Shown: positions 17,121 through 24,818 of the stretch, one piece after another
Layout of the letters: every line of letters begins with the position of its first letter
How positions within the stretch are numbered: position 1 is the stretch's first letter
Assembly (NCBI GenBank): GCA_040398585.1
Contig: JBBATW010000006.1
Location: 50,379-114,378 of the forward strand
DNA: 64,000 bases
Reading direction: 5' to 3'
Source: Agreia sp040398585
GTDB taxonomy: Bacteria > Actinomycetota > Actinomycetes > Actinomycetales > Microbacteriaceae
Translations under genes and position numbers: made by a program
Notes under the pieces: generated by a model
Told to the model about the DNA's origin: nothing
The model's input: the letters and a program-made list of their open reading frames with translations, nothing else
Database searches by the model: none

Positions 17121-17415
17121 GGGGCTCCGATCATGCGTGCTCTCAGCACATACTGAATCGAGACTATTTTGACAGAAAACACACCCTCGTGACCTCCCGA
17201 TTATTCAGACGCGATGCGTGATTACCGTCCGGCCGGAAAGTCTGCGAGAATGATCTGTCGAGTCTGACTCCGTCCGACCCTCTATTCAGGCGGAGAAGAA
17301 CCCTCGAGAACTTTTGTGCCGGGTGTGCACCCCACGCTCACGGCTGCCAGTTCACCCCAATTAAGGCAAGTGCGAAACAGTTTTGCACCCCTGATAAAAA
17401 ATTCAAGGAATCACT
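17121..17415. other. Intergenic region upstream of rpsP, no gene seen
   Basis: This 295-bp divergent gap must hold promoters for the ligase gene and the rpsP operon. I see TTGACA at 17169-17174 without a clear partner, an AT-rich stretch with TGATAAAAAATTC just before rpsP, and AAGGAA at about 17405-17410 as the rpsP ribosome site. No tRNA, ORF with family similarity or strong hairpin was recognised. Confidence 0.6.
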
Positions 17416-17850
17416 GTGGCTGTAAAGATCCGTTTGAAGCGCATGGGCAAGATCCGTGCACCGTACTACCGCATCGTTGTCGCCGACTCGCGCACCAAGC
17501 GCGATGGCCGCGTCATCGAGGAGATCGGCAAGTACCACCCGACCGAGCACCCGTCGGTGATCGTCGTCGATTCTGAGCGCGCCCAGTACTGGCTCGGCGT
17601 CGGCGCACAGCCGACTGAGCAGGTTGCCGCACTCCTTAAGCTGACCGGCGACTGGGGTCGCTTCAAGGGTGACGCGAATGCCGTCAGTACCGTCAAGATC
17701 AAGGAGCCGAAGGCAATCTTCGTTGCCGACGAGAAGAAGAAGCCGGTTCTGAAGCCCAAGGCCGAGGTCAAGGTTGAGGCTCCCGCCGCTCCCGTAGTTG
17801 AAGAAGCCCCGGCCGCTGAGGCGACCGAGGCTGCCGCAGAGCAGGCCTAG
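17416..17850 (+). CDS. rpsP: 30S ribosomal protein bS16
   Basis: bS16 binds 16S rRNA and assists 30S assembly. The conserved core (MAVKIRLKRMGKIRAPYYRIVV, SRTKRDGRVIEEIGKY) covers residues 1-85. A tail of about 60 residues, rich in Ala, Glu, Lys and Pro, follows, which is common in Actinobacteria but makes the protein 144 residues rather than about 85. The start is GTG 17416 with AAGGAA upstream. It opens the rpsP-khpA-rimM group, with khpA 2 nt downstream. Confidence 0.97.
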   Translation: MAVKIRLKRMGKIRAPYYRIVVADSRTKRDGRVIEEIGKYHPTEHPSVIVVDSERAQYWLGVGAQPTEQVAALLKLTGDWGRFKGDANAVSTVKIKEPKAIFVADEKKKPVLKPKAEVKVEAPAAPVVEEAPAAEATEAAAEQA

Positions 17851-17852
17851 TC

Positions 17853-18089
17853 TTGCTTGCCCCCGCCCTCGAACACCTGGTCAAGGGAATCGTCGACAAA
17901 CCCGACGAGGTCCGCGTCATCGCGAAGAGCTCTCCGCGAGGAGAGGTCCTCGAGGTGCGCGTGCACCCCGATGACCTCGGCCGCGTGATCGGCCGGGCGG
18001 GGCGCACGGCCAAGGCCCTGCGCACACTGGTAGCGGCACTGGCCGATGGCAAGAAGGTTCGCGTAGACGTGGTGGACACCGATTTCTAG
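17853..18089 (+). CDS. khpA: KH-domain RNA-binding protein KhpA
   Basis: A 78-residue KH-domain protein of the YlqC/KhpA family, an RNA-binding partner of KhpB/Jag in other bacteria. The KH core with the GxxG-type loop is VHPDDLGRVIGRAGRTAKALRTLV. The start appears to be TTG 17853, 2 nt after the rpsP stop; there is no ATG or GTG nearby that keeps the conserved N-terminal ALEHLVKGIVD. Tight spacing on both sides indicates translational coupling with rpsP and rimM. Confidence 0.9.
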   Translation: MLAPALEHLVKGIVDKPDEVRVIAKSSPRGEVLEVRVHPDDLGRVIGRAGRTAKALRTLVAALADGKKVRVDVVDTDF

Positions 18090-18093
18090 TTCC

Positions 18094-18690
18094 ATGCCCT
18101 CCGAGTCATCCCGGTCGACCGAGACCCAGCTCCGGGTCGGTCGTCTCACCAAGGCCCACGGCCTGAAGGGTGCAATCAAGCTTGAGCTGTTCACCGATGA
18201 CCCGGAACGGCGTTTCGTTCCGGGCTCGGTGTTCACCCTCCAGGTACCCTCCGGGCACGCGTGGCACGGCAAGACACTCGAACTGAACGAGCTTCGCTAC
18301 TACAACGGCCACGCCGTCGGCTTCTTCAAGGGCGTCGACGACAGGACAGCCGCCGAGGGGCTCGCCAAGGCGATCCTCTGGGTCAGCCACGACCTCGCGG
18401 AGCCCTCGAACGAGGAAGACGCCTGGTATGACCACCAGCTGGTCGGCCTCGCCGTCATCCGAGACGGCGTGAAGATCGGCACCATCCGCCAGGTCAACCA
18501 CCTTCCGGTGCAAGACCTGCTCGTTGTGGCCACCGATTCTGGCGACGTGCTCGTGCCGTTCGTGAAGGCAATCGTGCCCTCCGTCGACGTCAACGCAGGC
18601 ACCCTCACGGTGACCCCGCCCTACGGACTCTTCGAGGAACTTCCGCCCGACGAGCCCGACGCCGAGCCCGAGCCCGAGCCCGAAGCCTAG
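18094..18690 (+). CDS. rimM: Ribosome maturation factor RimM
   Basis: RimM helps mature the 3' domain of 16S rRNA around ribosomal protein S19. The 198-residue protein has the RimM N-terminal domain (RVGRLTKAHGLKGAIKLEL) and the PRC-barrel domain (DAWYDHQLVGLAV, LVPFVKAIVPSVD). It ends in an acidic Asp-Glu-Pro tail (EPDAEPEPEPEA) that is probably disordered. In most Actinobacteria trmD follows directly; here a nuclease-like gene between two hairpin repeats intervenes. Confidence 0.95.
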   Translation: MPSESSRSTETQLRVGRLTKAHGLKGAIKLELFTDDPERRFVPGSVFTLQVPSGHAWHGKTLELNELRYYNGHAVGFFKGVDDRTAAEGLAKAILWVSHDLAEPSNEEDAWYDHQLVGLAVIRDGVKIGTIRQVNHLPVQDLLVVATDSGDVLVPFVKAIVPSVDVNAGTLTVTPPYGLFEELPPDEPDAEPEPEPEA

Positions 18691-18696
18691 AACTCC

Positions 18697-18767
18697 CCGC
18701 TAAGGGAGGAGATCCCGTCCTACATCGCTCATGGCGACGTATGGTAAGGGATCTCCTCCCTTAGCGG
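18697..18767. repeat. Palindromic repeat element, copy A
   Basis: Arms of 20 bp at 18697-18716 and 18748-18767 are perfect inverted repeats around a 31-nt centre. The centre itself can pair further (CC, TAC, TCG against CGA, GTA, GG with one bulge and one mismatch), so the RNA or single strand would be a long hairpin. Its inner 57 nt, from GGGAGGAGATC at 18704 to GATCTCCTCCC ending 18760, correspond to copy B at 19753-19809. It starts 6 nt after the rimM stop and could also end that transcript. Confidence 0.85.
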
Positions 18768-18842
18768 CGTTAATTCGCCGTGTAGTCCACCGACCTGTTG
18801 CCAGATGGCCGCGGTGTGACAGGCAATTGGCATCCTTCGGTC

Positions 18843-19745
18843 ATGACCGACATCGAAAGAACTCTCCTGTCCAGTGGCGGAGTCGCCCACTACGCCCTGT
18901 TCGAATCGGCGGGCATATCTCGAGAACGGTTGAGATACGCCGTCCGGGTGGGGCGCATCCGGCGGGTGCGTAACGACTGGTTCGCTCACGTGCACGCCCC
19001 GGAGGATGCCGTCAGGTCAGCCCGGGTGGGCGGTGTCGCGACCTGCCTCACCGTGTTGAGATCACTGGGAATCTGGTGCGTCGACGATCTGCGCCTGCAC
19101 GTGGCCGTGCCCATGCATGCGGGCCACCTTTCGAGCCCGAACGACCGGAGGGTGCCGCTCGGAGATCCGGCACGCCACGGAATCGTTCTCCATTCGATTC
19201 CCCTGCCCTATGCGCTGCCTCCTTCCGCCGTTGACAGATTCGATGCCGCGCTGATGCAGGCGGTTGTCTGCCAAACCCGGGAGAACGCGATCGTCTCCCT
19301 CGATTCCGCGCTCAACGGCAGGCATCTCACCGTCGCTAGGCTCGAGTTGCTGTTACGAGACCTTCCGCTTACGTACCGGCGCTACCTCCGACTGGTGGAT
19401 GCGACGGCCCAATCTGGGCTGGAGACCAAGGGCCGCCTGCGGCTTCGGAGCCGCCGGATCCGGTATCGCACCCAGGCTTTCATCGACCGTGTCGGCCGGG
19501 TGGACCTGCTGATCGGCGACCGGCTCGTTGTCGAGCTCGACGGTAGGCGCTGGCACAATACCCCGGAGGCCTTCGAGGAGGATCGGCGCCGTGACATGGA
19601 GCTTGTCCGACAGGGCTATATCGTGATTCGGGTGTCCTACGCCCAGGTCATGAACCACTGGGACGAAATCGAGACTGTAATCCTGCAGCTGGTTCGCAAT
19701 CGGGAGCACCGCTGGTCGGCCCTGCATCGCACGGCCGCACACTGA
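18843..19745 (+). CDS. DUF559 (Vsr-like) endonuclease-domain protein with N-terminal AbiEi-like winged helix
   Basis: A 300-residue protein of a family often present in several copies in Actinobacteria. Residues 5-75 resemble the AbiEi-type antitoxin winged helix (GVAHYALFESAGISRERL, then GRIRRVRNDWFAH). The C-terminal 100 residues match DUF559/Vsr-like nucleases, with Glu194, Asp221 in GRVDLLIG, Glu231-Leu-Asp233, His238, and Asp247/Asp251 in EDRRRDMELVRQGY as candidate catalytic residues of a PD-(D/E)xK-type fold. I start at ATG 18843, though a frame from 18798 is open. No AbiEii toxin is adjacent. Two related hairpins flank the gene, suggesting it arrived as a unit between rimM and trmD. 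Function unproven. Confidence 0.8.
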   Translation: MTDIERTLLSSGGVAHYALFESAGISRERLRYAVRVGRIRRVRNDWFAHVHAPEDAVRSARVGGVATCLTVLRSLGIWCVDDLRLHVAVPMHAGHLSSPNDRRVPLGDPARHGIVLHSIPLPYALPPSAVDRFDAALMQAVVCQTRENAIVSLDSALNGRHLTVARLELLLRDLPLTYRRYLRLVDATAQSGLETKGRLRLRSRRIRYRTQAFIDRVGRVDLLIGDRLVVELDGRRWHNTPEAFEEDRRRDMELVRQGYIVIRVSYAQVMNHWDEIETVILQLVRNREHRWSALHRTAAH

Positions 19746-19752
19746 CCGTTTA

Positions 19753-19809
19753 GGGAGGAGATCCCGAGCCATATGGACGAGAGCGCCCTATGGCGCAAGA
19801 TCTCCTCCC
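19753..19809. repeat. Palindromic repeat element, copy B
   Basis: GGGAGGAGATC (19753-19763) and GATCTCCTCCC (19799-19809) form a perfect 11-bp stem around 35 nt that contain a second stem GCCATA/TATGGC. Length (57 nt), arms and the position of TATGG (offset 36) are identical to copy A; by hand alignment about 40 of 57 positions match. It begins 7 nt after the nuclease gene stop and ends about 40 bp before the trmD -10 box. Confidence 0.85.
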
Positions 19810-19847
19810 GGAGCAGGGACTGTGGCTGGTGGAGGCAGCCGCCGGGC

Positions 19848-19853
19848 TAGGCT
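19848..19853 (+). promoter_or_regulatory. Probable -10 box of trmD (leaderless)
   Basis: TAGGCT lies exactly 6 nt before the trmD ATG. trmD therefore seems to have its own promoter downstream of the inserted nuclease unit. Confidence 0.5.
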
Positions 19854-19859
19854 TTACGG

Positions 19860-20567
19860 ATGCGCATCGACATCGTCTCGATCTTTCCGAGCTTCTTCGA
19901 CGTGCTCGACATCTCACTGCTCGGCAAGGCACGCGAGTCCGGTCTGATCGAGCTGGGCGTGCACGACCTGCGCGACTTCACCCATGACCGCCACCGCAAG
20001 GTCGACGACACCCCGTTCGGTGGCGGCGCCGGAATGGTCATGAAGCCCGAGCCCTGGGGTGAGGCGCTCGACAGCATCTTGGATGCAGCGACGGATGCCG
20101 CAACCGAGGCTCCGATCGTCATTTTCCCCTCGCCCGCCGGGGAGGTATTTACCCAGACGATGGCCAAGGAGCTCGCCCTGAGGCCCGCTCTGGCCTTCGG
20201 CTGTGGACGCTACGAGGGCATCGACCAGCGCGTCTACGAGTACACCGCCACCCGGGCCGAGGTTCGCCTTGTCAGCCTTGGCGACTACGTGCTCAACGGC
20301 GGAGAGGTCGCCGTCATGGCCATGATCGAGGCGATCGGCCGCCTGATCCCGGGCGTCGTGGGAAACCCCGAGAGCCTCGTCGAGGAGTCCCATGAGGACG
20401 GCCTGCTGGAATACCCGAGCTACACCAAGCCGGCCGAATGGCGGGGCAGAGACGTGCCGCCGGTGTTGACCAGCGGCAATCACAAAGCAATCGCGGCCTG
20501 GCGCCACGAGCAGCAGCTCGAGCGCACACAGAGGGTTCGTCCTGATCTGCTGACTTCGTGGGAGTAG
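19860..20567 (+). CDS. trmD: tRNA (guanine-N1-)-methyltransferase TrmD
   Basis: TrmD methylates N1 of G37 next to the anticodon and prevents frameshifting. The 235-residue SPOUT enzyme begins MRIDIVSIFPSFFDVL and shows the conserved DDTPFGGGAGMVMKPEP, the knot segment GYVLNGGEVAVMAMIEAI and the C-terminal LEYPSYTKPAEWRG/PPVLTSGNHKAI. Length and motifs are normal. It is cut off from rimM by the repeat-flanked nuclease gene and followed, after 118 bp, by carotenoid genes instead of rplS. Confidence 0.97.
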   Translation: MRIDIVSIFPSFFDVLDISLLGKARESGLIELGVHDLRDFTHDRHRKVDDTPFGGGAGMVMKPEPWGEALDSILDAATDAATEAPIVIFPSPAGEVFTQTMAKELALRPALAFGCGRYEGIDQRVYEYTATRAEVRLVSLGDYVLNGGEVAVMAMIEAIGRLIPGVVGNPESLVEESHEDGLLEYPSYTKPAEWRGRDVPPVLTSGNHKAIAAWRHEQQLERTQRVRPDLLTSWE

Positions 20568-20584
20568 CCTGCGGGAACTCCCAT

Positions 20585-20602
20585 CCAGCAGACGTATGCT
20601 GG
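20585..20602 (+). terminator. Weak hairpin downstream of trmD
   Basis: CCAGCA (20585-20590) and TGCTGG (20597-20602) can form a 6-bp stem 18 nt after the trmD stop. No T-run follows; a weak terminator at best. The gap to crtY (20568-20685) shows no other structure. Confidence 0.3.
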
Positions 20603-20685
20603 GAATACGCCAGTTCTGAGCGGCCAAATCGCAGTAGTGCAGAGGCCCTGAATCAGATCGGCCATGGGGTGAGAAGGCGCGTTGT

Positions 20686-21849
20686 ATGGCACTGAAACGG
20701 GATGCCGACCTGGTAATTCTCGGGGCAGGATGCGCCGGGCTCTCGCTCGCGGCGCGACTTGCCGTTCAATCCCCTGGCCTGAAGGTTGAGCTCGTCGAGC
20801 CGCGAACCGGGTACGTTGACGATCGCAGTTGGTGCTTCTGGCGGCCGACGAAGCACGACCTCTCGGATATCGTCAGCAAGACCTGGAGTTCGTGGAGATT
20901 CTCGACCGTCGACGGAAGGGAAACCCGGCATAGCGTGCCCGGCCTGGCCTATCAGTACATCCGCGGGGCAGACTTCTACGCTCGCTCGCGGGAGGTCATA
21001 GAGTCCAGCTCAAACGTCACGCTTCATCTGGGTCGATCGGCGGGGGAAATGACCACCGTGAACGGTGGCGTCAGGGTTGACACCGACAGGGGCGACCTCG
21101 TAGCCACACACGTGATCGATACGCGGCCGCAGCGCACCGAGGCACTGCTTTTCCAGTGCTTCACCGGCGTAGAGATCCGCACCGTCCAACCGCATGGACT
21201 CGACCTGAACGAGGTCGGGCTGATGACCCGGATGGAATCCGACTCTGCAGGCCTTGGCTTCGTGTATTCCTTGCCGCTCTCACCTGATCGGGCACTGATC
21301 GAGTGGACCAGATTCAGCGCGGTCCCGGTCTCGAGGGCAGAGCTGGCGGTAGGGCTCGATCTCGCGCTGGCCAGACTTGATCTCCAAGACGCCCGAATCC
21401 TGAGGACGGAGGGAGGCACCCTGCCCATGGGACGCGCGCCGCGCACCGAGGAATCGTTGCCGGGCGTCTTCTTGGCCGGAAATACCGGCGGCGGCCTACG
21501 AGCAGCATCCGGCTTCGGTTTTCTTCGCATCGGGCGCTGGGCGGAGGCGTGCGCCGGTGCCCTCGCTTCAGGCCAGCCCCCGTTCGGCCACCCGCCTGAG
21601 CCGTGGGCCCGTCGTGAGATGGACCGGATATTCCTCCAGGCTGTTCGGGAGCATCCGGAACGCACCGCAGACTATTTCGCGGCGTTGGGCAAAGGTGTTC
21701 CGGCGGCGGGTCTCGTTCGGTTCCTCAGCGATTCGGCGCGCCCCGGGGATTATGCGCGGATCATCGCCAGCCTCCCGCTGCTGCCTTTCCTCGCCCAGAT
21801 CCCGCCGCGGCCCGCACTCTTCCGCGCGCCGGAACTGGTGACGCGGTGA
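20686..21849 (+). CDS. crtY: Lycopene beta-cyclase, CrtY type
   Basis: This 387-residue flavoprotein should cyclise both ends of lycopene to make beta-carotene. It has the N-terminal dinucleotide fold GAGCAG (13-18), an acidic residue ending the second strand (VELVEPR), the DDRSWCFW segment, and the CrtY pattern of VIDTRPQR, FQCFTGVEI, VQPHG, FVYSLPLSPDRALIEWT and GNTGGGLRAASGFGFLRI. Many Microbacteriaceae use heterodimeric CrtYc/Yd-type cyclases instead, so a CrtY-type enzyme coupled to Blh suggests a separately acquired retinal module. The stop overlaps the blh start. Confidence 0.9.
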   Translation: MALKRDADLVILGAGCAGLSLAARLAVQSPGLKVELVEPRTGYVDDRSWCFWRPTKHDLSDIVSKTWSSWRFSTVDGRETRHSVPGLAYQYIRGADFYARSREVIESSSNVTLHLGRSAGEMTTVNGGVRVDTDRGDLVATHVIDTRPQRTEALLFQCFTGVEIRTVQPHGLDLNEVGLMTRMESDSAGLGFVYSLPLSPDRALIEWTRFSAVPVSRAELAVGLDLALARLDLQDARILRTEGGTLPMGRAPRTEESLPGVFLAGNTGGGLRAASGFGFLRIGRWAEACAGALASGQPPFGHPPEPWARREMDRIFLQAVREHPERTADYFAALGKGVPAAGLVRFLSDSARPGDYARIIASLPLLPFLAQIPPRPALFRAPELVTR

Positions 21850-22784
21850 GTACGGTCGAGGCGAGGCCGACGGCTTTCAGGAGGGCGCCAATTGAGACCT
21901 TCCTGTTCTCCGGCATTGCCGTTCTGGCCATTCTCGTGTTCGGGCTCGGTGTTGCAACGCCGCCGCTGTCGGTGCAGATAGTTGTTCTGGCGGTTCTTGC
22001 CGCGGTGCTGGGGCTGCCCCACGGTGCCCTCGATCCGCTTATCGCGCGCCGGGCGGGCCTGTGGCGCACAGCCCCGGGGTTCGCGATCTTCAACCTCGGC
22101 TATTCCGCGATTGTCGTCGCGGTCGCCGGAATCTGGATAGTGGCTCCCGGCCCCAGCCTCGTTGCGTTCCTTGTGGTATCGGGTGCTCATTTCGGCTCGG
22201 ACTGGAATGCCGACCGGCCCTTCTGGCTGCGCGTGATCGTCGGTATGGGCCTTCTGTCCCTGCCGGCGTTCGCTCATCAGGAGGAGGTCGGCGGGCTCTA
22301 CGAGACTCTGGCCCCAGGCTCAGGTGCTGTCATCGCGTCGGTTCAGGCTGGAATTGCCCCGGCCCTCATGGCCGGAATGCTCGTAGCCGCGATCTTGGCC
22401 GTCCGGAGCCGTCGGCTGCACGAGGCGGTCGAGCTGGTGCTGGCCGGTCTGTTGGCCCTCGCGGCCCCCGCCCTTATCTTCTTCGCTATCTACTTCTGTG
22501 CCCTGCACAGCGCGCGGCACCTCCGGGAAGGGTTCCGTGCCGAGCGCGGCGGTGGCCGGTTCGCGGTCTTCATCACCGTTGTCTACACGGTGGTTCCGAT
22601 CCTGGCGGTGGGTGTGTTGCTCGCTCTGGGAGCACCCTCGGGGGCCGCCCTGGATGCTCAGGTTCTCCAACTCGTCTTCATCGGTCTTGCCGGGCTGACC
22701 GTCCCGCACATGATTCTGGTCTCCTACGCCGCGGCGAAAGAGCGCCGGTCGCTACACCCTCACGGTCCTATCGAACAGGCATAA
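21846..22784 (+). CDS. blh: Brp/Blh-type beta-carotene 15,15'-dioxygenase (retinal-forming)
   Basis: An integral membrane iron enzyme that splits beta-carotene into two retinal molecules. The 312-residue protein has about 8 hydrophobic segments and the family histidines: His59 in LGLPHG, His115 in SGAHFG, His221 and His225 in LHSARHLREG, and His288 in VPHMILVSY. GTG 21846 overlaps the crtY stop as GTGA, so cyclase and cleavage enzyme are co-translated. The product would supply the rhodopsin encoded at 10876-11700. Confidence 0.92.
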   Translation: MSTVEARPTAFRRAPIETFLFSGIAVLAILVFGLGVATPPLSVQIVVLAVLAAVLGLPHGALDPLIARRAGLWRTAPGFAIFNLGYSAIVVAVAGIWIVAPGPSLVAFLVVSGAHFGSDWNADRPFWLRVIVGMGLLSLPAFAHQEEVGGLYETLAPGSGAVIASVQAGIAPALMAGMLVAAILAVRSRRLHEAVELVLAGLLALAAPALIFFAIYFCALHSARHLREGFRAERGGGRFAVFITVVYTVVPILAVGVLLALGAPSGAALDAQVLQLVFIGLAGLTVPHMILVSYAAAKERRSLHPHGPIEQA

Positions 22785-22787
22785 GAA

Positions 22788-22823
22788 AGCCCCCGCATCC
22801 GGTGCTGCCAGGATGCGGGGGCT
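22788..22823. terminator. Bidirectional terminator between blh and katA
   Basis: AGCCCCCGCATCC and GGATGCGGGGGCT form a perfect 13-bp stem with a 10-nt loop, 3 nt after the blh stop and 15 nt beyond the katA stop. GC-rich without a long T-run; it can serve both converging genes. Confidence 0.75.
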
Positions 22824-22838
22824 CGACTGCTCAAGTGG

Positions 22839-24290
22839 TTACGCGGCGGGAACCAGTACCCGAAGCGAGGCGCCGAGATCGGCGTCGACGTTCGTCCAGT
22901 ACTGAAGGAAGCGCTCGATGACCTGGGGCGCGGTCAGCGAGTCGCGCTGGCCGATCAAGGTCTCGAGCATGCGCGCCCTGGCGCCATCATCGAAGACATC
23001 GCGGTACAGCGTTCCGGCCTGGCCGAAGTCCGAGTCCTCGGAGTGCAACGTCGCTGCGCTTCGAATCAGGGCGCCGTCAGACTCCCAGCCACCCTCGGCG
23101 GCGCGCTCGGCATCGGCCACGGGGCCGCCGAACGAGTTGGGTGCGTACACCGGGGCTGAGGCGGGCTTGAACCCGTGGCGAGCTGCGCCGTCCTGGGCAT
23201 AGGTGTTGACGTTGGCGGCGTGCGGCGCGTTTACGGGAATCTCGGCGTAGTTCGCACCGACGCGGTAGCGCTGGGCGTCAGGGTAGCTGAGAACGCGGGC
23301 CATCAGCATCTTGTCGGGGCTGATGCCGGTGCCGGGCACCGTGTTCGCCGGGGAGAACGCCGCCTGCTCGATCTGGGCGAAGAAGTTCTCGGGGTTGCGG
23401 TTCAGCGTGTAGGTCCCGACCTTGATCCTCGGGTAGTCAGCGTGCGGCCAGACCTTGGTCAGGTCAAACGGGTTGAACCGGTACTCGGCGGCATCCGCGT
23501 AGGGCATGACCTGAACTTCGACGTCCCACGACGGGAAGTTGCCCTCTTCGATGGCCTCGTTGAGATCCCGACGGTAGTAATCGGCGTCGGCGCCCGCGAT
23601 TGCCTCGGCGGCAACGGGATCCATGTTGTTCTCGGGCTGGTTGCTGCGGAAGTGGTACTTGACCCAGAATCGCTCGCCCTCGGCGTTGATCCACTGATAG
23701 GTGTGCGATCCGAAGCCGTGCATCTCACGCCAGGAGTGCGGCAGCCCGCGGTCGCCCATGAGGTAGGTCACCTGGTGGGCAGACTCGGGGGACAGGGTCC
23801 AGAAGTCCCACTGCATATCTGCGTTTCGCAGGCCGGTGCCGGGCAGCCGCTTCTGTGAACGGATGAAGTCGGGGAACTTGATTCCGTCGCGGATGAAGAA
23901 GACGGGGGTGTTGTTTCCGACGATGTCGAGGTTTCCCTCGGTTGTGTAGAACTTCAGGGAGAAGCCGCGCACATCGCGCCAGGTGTCGGGTGACCCCTGC
24001 TCGCCGGCAACGCTGGAGAAGCGCTGCAGGACCTCGGTCACGGCGCCGGGCTGGAAGAGCGCGGCGCGGGTGAAGCGGGAGACATCCTCGGTCACAACGA
24101 ACTCGCCGAACGCGCCACCGCCCTTGGCGTGCACAACACGCTCCGGGATGCGCTCGCGGTTGAACTGCGCCAGCTTCTCGACCAGGTAGCGGTCGTGGAG
24201 TACGATCACGCCGTTGGCCCCGTTGGTGAGTGAATGCTCGTCGCTGGCGACCGGGGCTCCGGTCTGGTTGGTGGTGAAGTTCTCGTTCAT
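22839..24290 (-). CDS. katA: Catalase (monofunctional, haem, clade 3-like small subunit)
   Basis: Breaks hydrogen peroxide into water and oxygen in the cytoplasm. The 483-residue protein has the length of small-subunit catalases. The distal His54 lies in RVVHAKGGGAFGEF, the distal Asn in DIVGNNTPVFFIRD, and the proximal haem-ligating Tyr in RVLSYPDAQRYR. AGAGGA precedes the ATG at good spacing. It is 15 nt downstream of a Fur-family gene, the classic peroxide-sensor/catalase operon, next to the pigment genes. Confidence 0.96.
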   Translation of the reverse strand: MNENFTTNQTGAPVASDEHSLTNGANGVIVLHDRYLVEKLAQFNRERIPERVVHAKGGGAFGEFVVTEDVSRFTRAALFQPGAVTEVLQRFSSVAGEQGSPDTWRDVRGFSLKFYTTEGNLDIVGNNTPVFFIRDGIKFPDFIRSQKRLPGTGLRNADMQWDFWTLSPESAHQVTYLMGDRGLPHSWREMHGFGSHTYQWINAEGERFWVKYHFRSNQPENNMDPVAAEAIAGADADYYRRDLNEAIEEGNFPSWDVEVQVMPYADAAEYRFNPFDLTKVWPHADYPRIKVGTYTLNRNPENFFAQIEQAAFSPANTVPGTGISPDKMLMARVLSYPDAQRYRVGANYAEIPVNAPHAANVNTYAQDGAARHGFKPASAPVYAPNSFGGPVADAERAAEGGWESDGALIRSAATLHSEDSDFGQAGTLYRDVFDDGARARMLETLIGQRDSLTAPQVIERFLQYWTNVDADLGASLRVLVPAA

Positions 24291-24305
24291 TGCAGTCCTC
24301 TTTCT

Positions 24306-24746
24306 CTAAAGTGTTTGCGGCTGAAGCTGGCAGGCGGGGCACAGGCCCCAGAAGGTCACCTCTGCGATGGCCACGGCGAATCCGTGGTTCGCGGCGGGGG
24401 AGAAGCAGGGTGCTTGGCCGACGACGCACGGCACATCCTGCACGCTCTTGCAGGAGGTACAGATCATGTGGTGGTGGTTGTCGTTCAGATACCGTTCGTA
24501 GCGGCCGGCGCTGCCGGCCGACTCGAACTTGCGCAGCAGTCCCGCAGTGGTCAGGGCCGTAAGTACGCCATAAACGGCCTGCAAGGAGGTTCCCGGCAGA
24601 TCGGTCTTGACCTGGCCGAAAACGGTCTCGGCATCGGAATGAGGACCTGCGTCAATCGCACGGAGAACGGCAAGGCGGGGCGCGGTGACCTTCAGGCCTG
24701 CGCCCCGAATGCGCTCGATCAGCATCTGATCCGTGAATTCATGCAT
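24306..24746 (-). CDS. Fur-family transcriptional regulator (FurA/CatR/PerR-like)
   Basis: A 146-residue metal-dependent repressor. The winged helix spans about residues 10-85 (KVTAPRLAVL, SLQAVYGVLTALTTAGLLRKF). The metal-binding half has HHHMICTSC with Cys96 and Cys99, and CPAC with Cys136 and Cys139, the structural zinc site. Placement directly upstream of katA points to a peroxide-sensing or iron-sensing role in catalase control, like mycobacterial FurA or Streptomyces CatR. The transcript appears leaderless, and a perfect palindrome covers its -35 region, so autorepression is likely. Confidence 0.93.
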   Translation of the reverse strand: MHEFTDQMLIERIRGAGLKVTAPRLAVLRAIDAGPHSDAETVFGQVKTDLPGTSLQAVYGVLTALTTAGLLRKFESAGSAGRYERYLNDNHHHMICTSCKSVQDVPCVVGQAPCFSPAANHGFAVAIAEVTFWGLCPACQLQPQTL

Positions 24747-24752
24747 ACGACA

Positions 24753-24786
24753 ACCGTAGCCACTTGTTTTGATTAAATCAAAACAA
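24753..24786 (-). promoter_or_regulatory. fur-katA promoter with 23-bp operator palindrome
   Basis: On the minus strand TTGATT (24776-24781), a 17-bp spacer and TACGGT (24753-24758) form a good promoter, with 6 nt to the fur ATG. Bases 24764-24786 form a perfect palindrome: the 11-mer TTGTTTTGATT, one central A, and its exact complement. It covers the -35 box and fits a Fur-family binding site. Confidence 0.75.
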
Positions 24787-24818
24787 CTCGCAGGAAACTT
24801 TTCAGAAGTCTGAAATTT

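Noticed and set aside
17121..17415. tRNA or small RNA gene upstream of rpsP
   Set aside because: No cloverleaf or T-loop sequence and no strong stem-loop with a T-run could be found by eye; left as a promoter region.
18843..19745. Reading the DUF559 gene as the antitoxin of an AbiE-type toxin-antitoxin pair
   Set aside because: Only the N-terminal winged helix resembles AbiEi; the C-terminus is nuclease-like and no AbiEii nucleotidyltransferase gene is adjacent.
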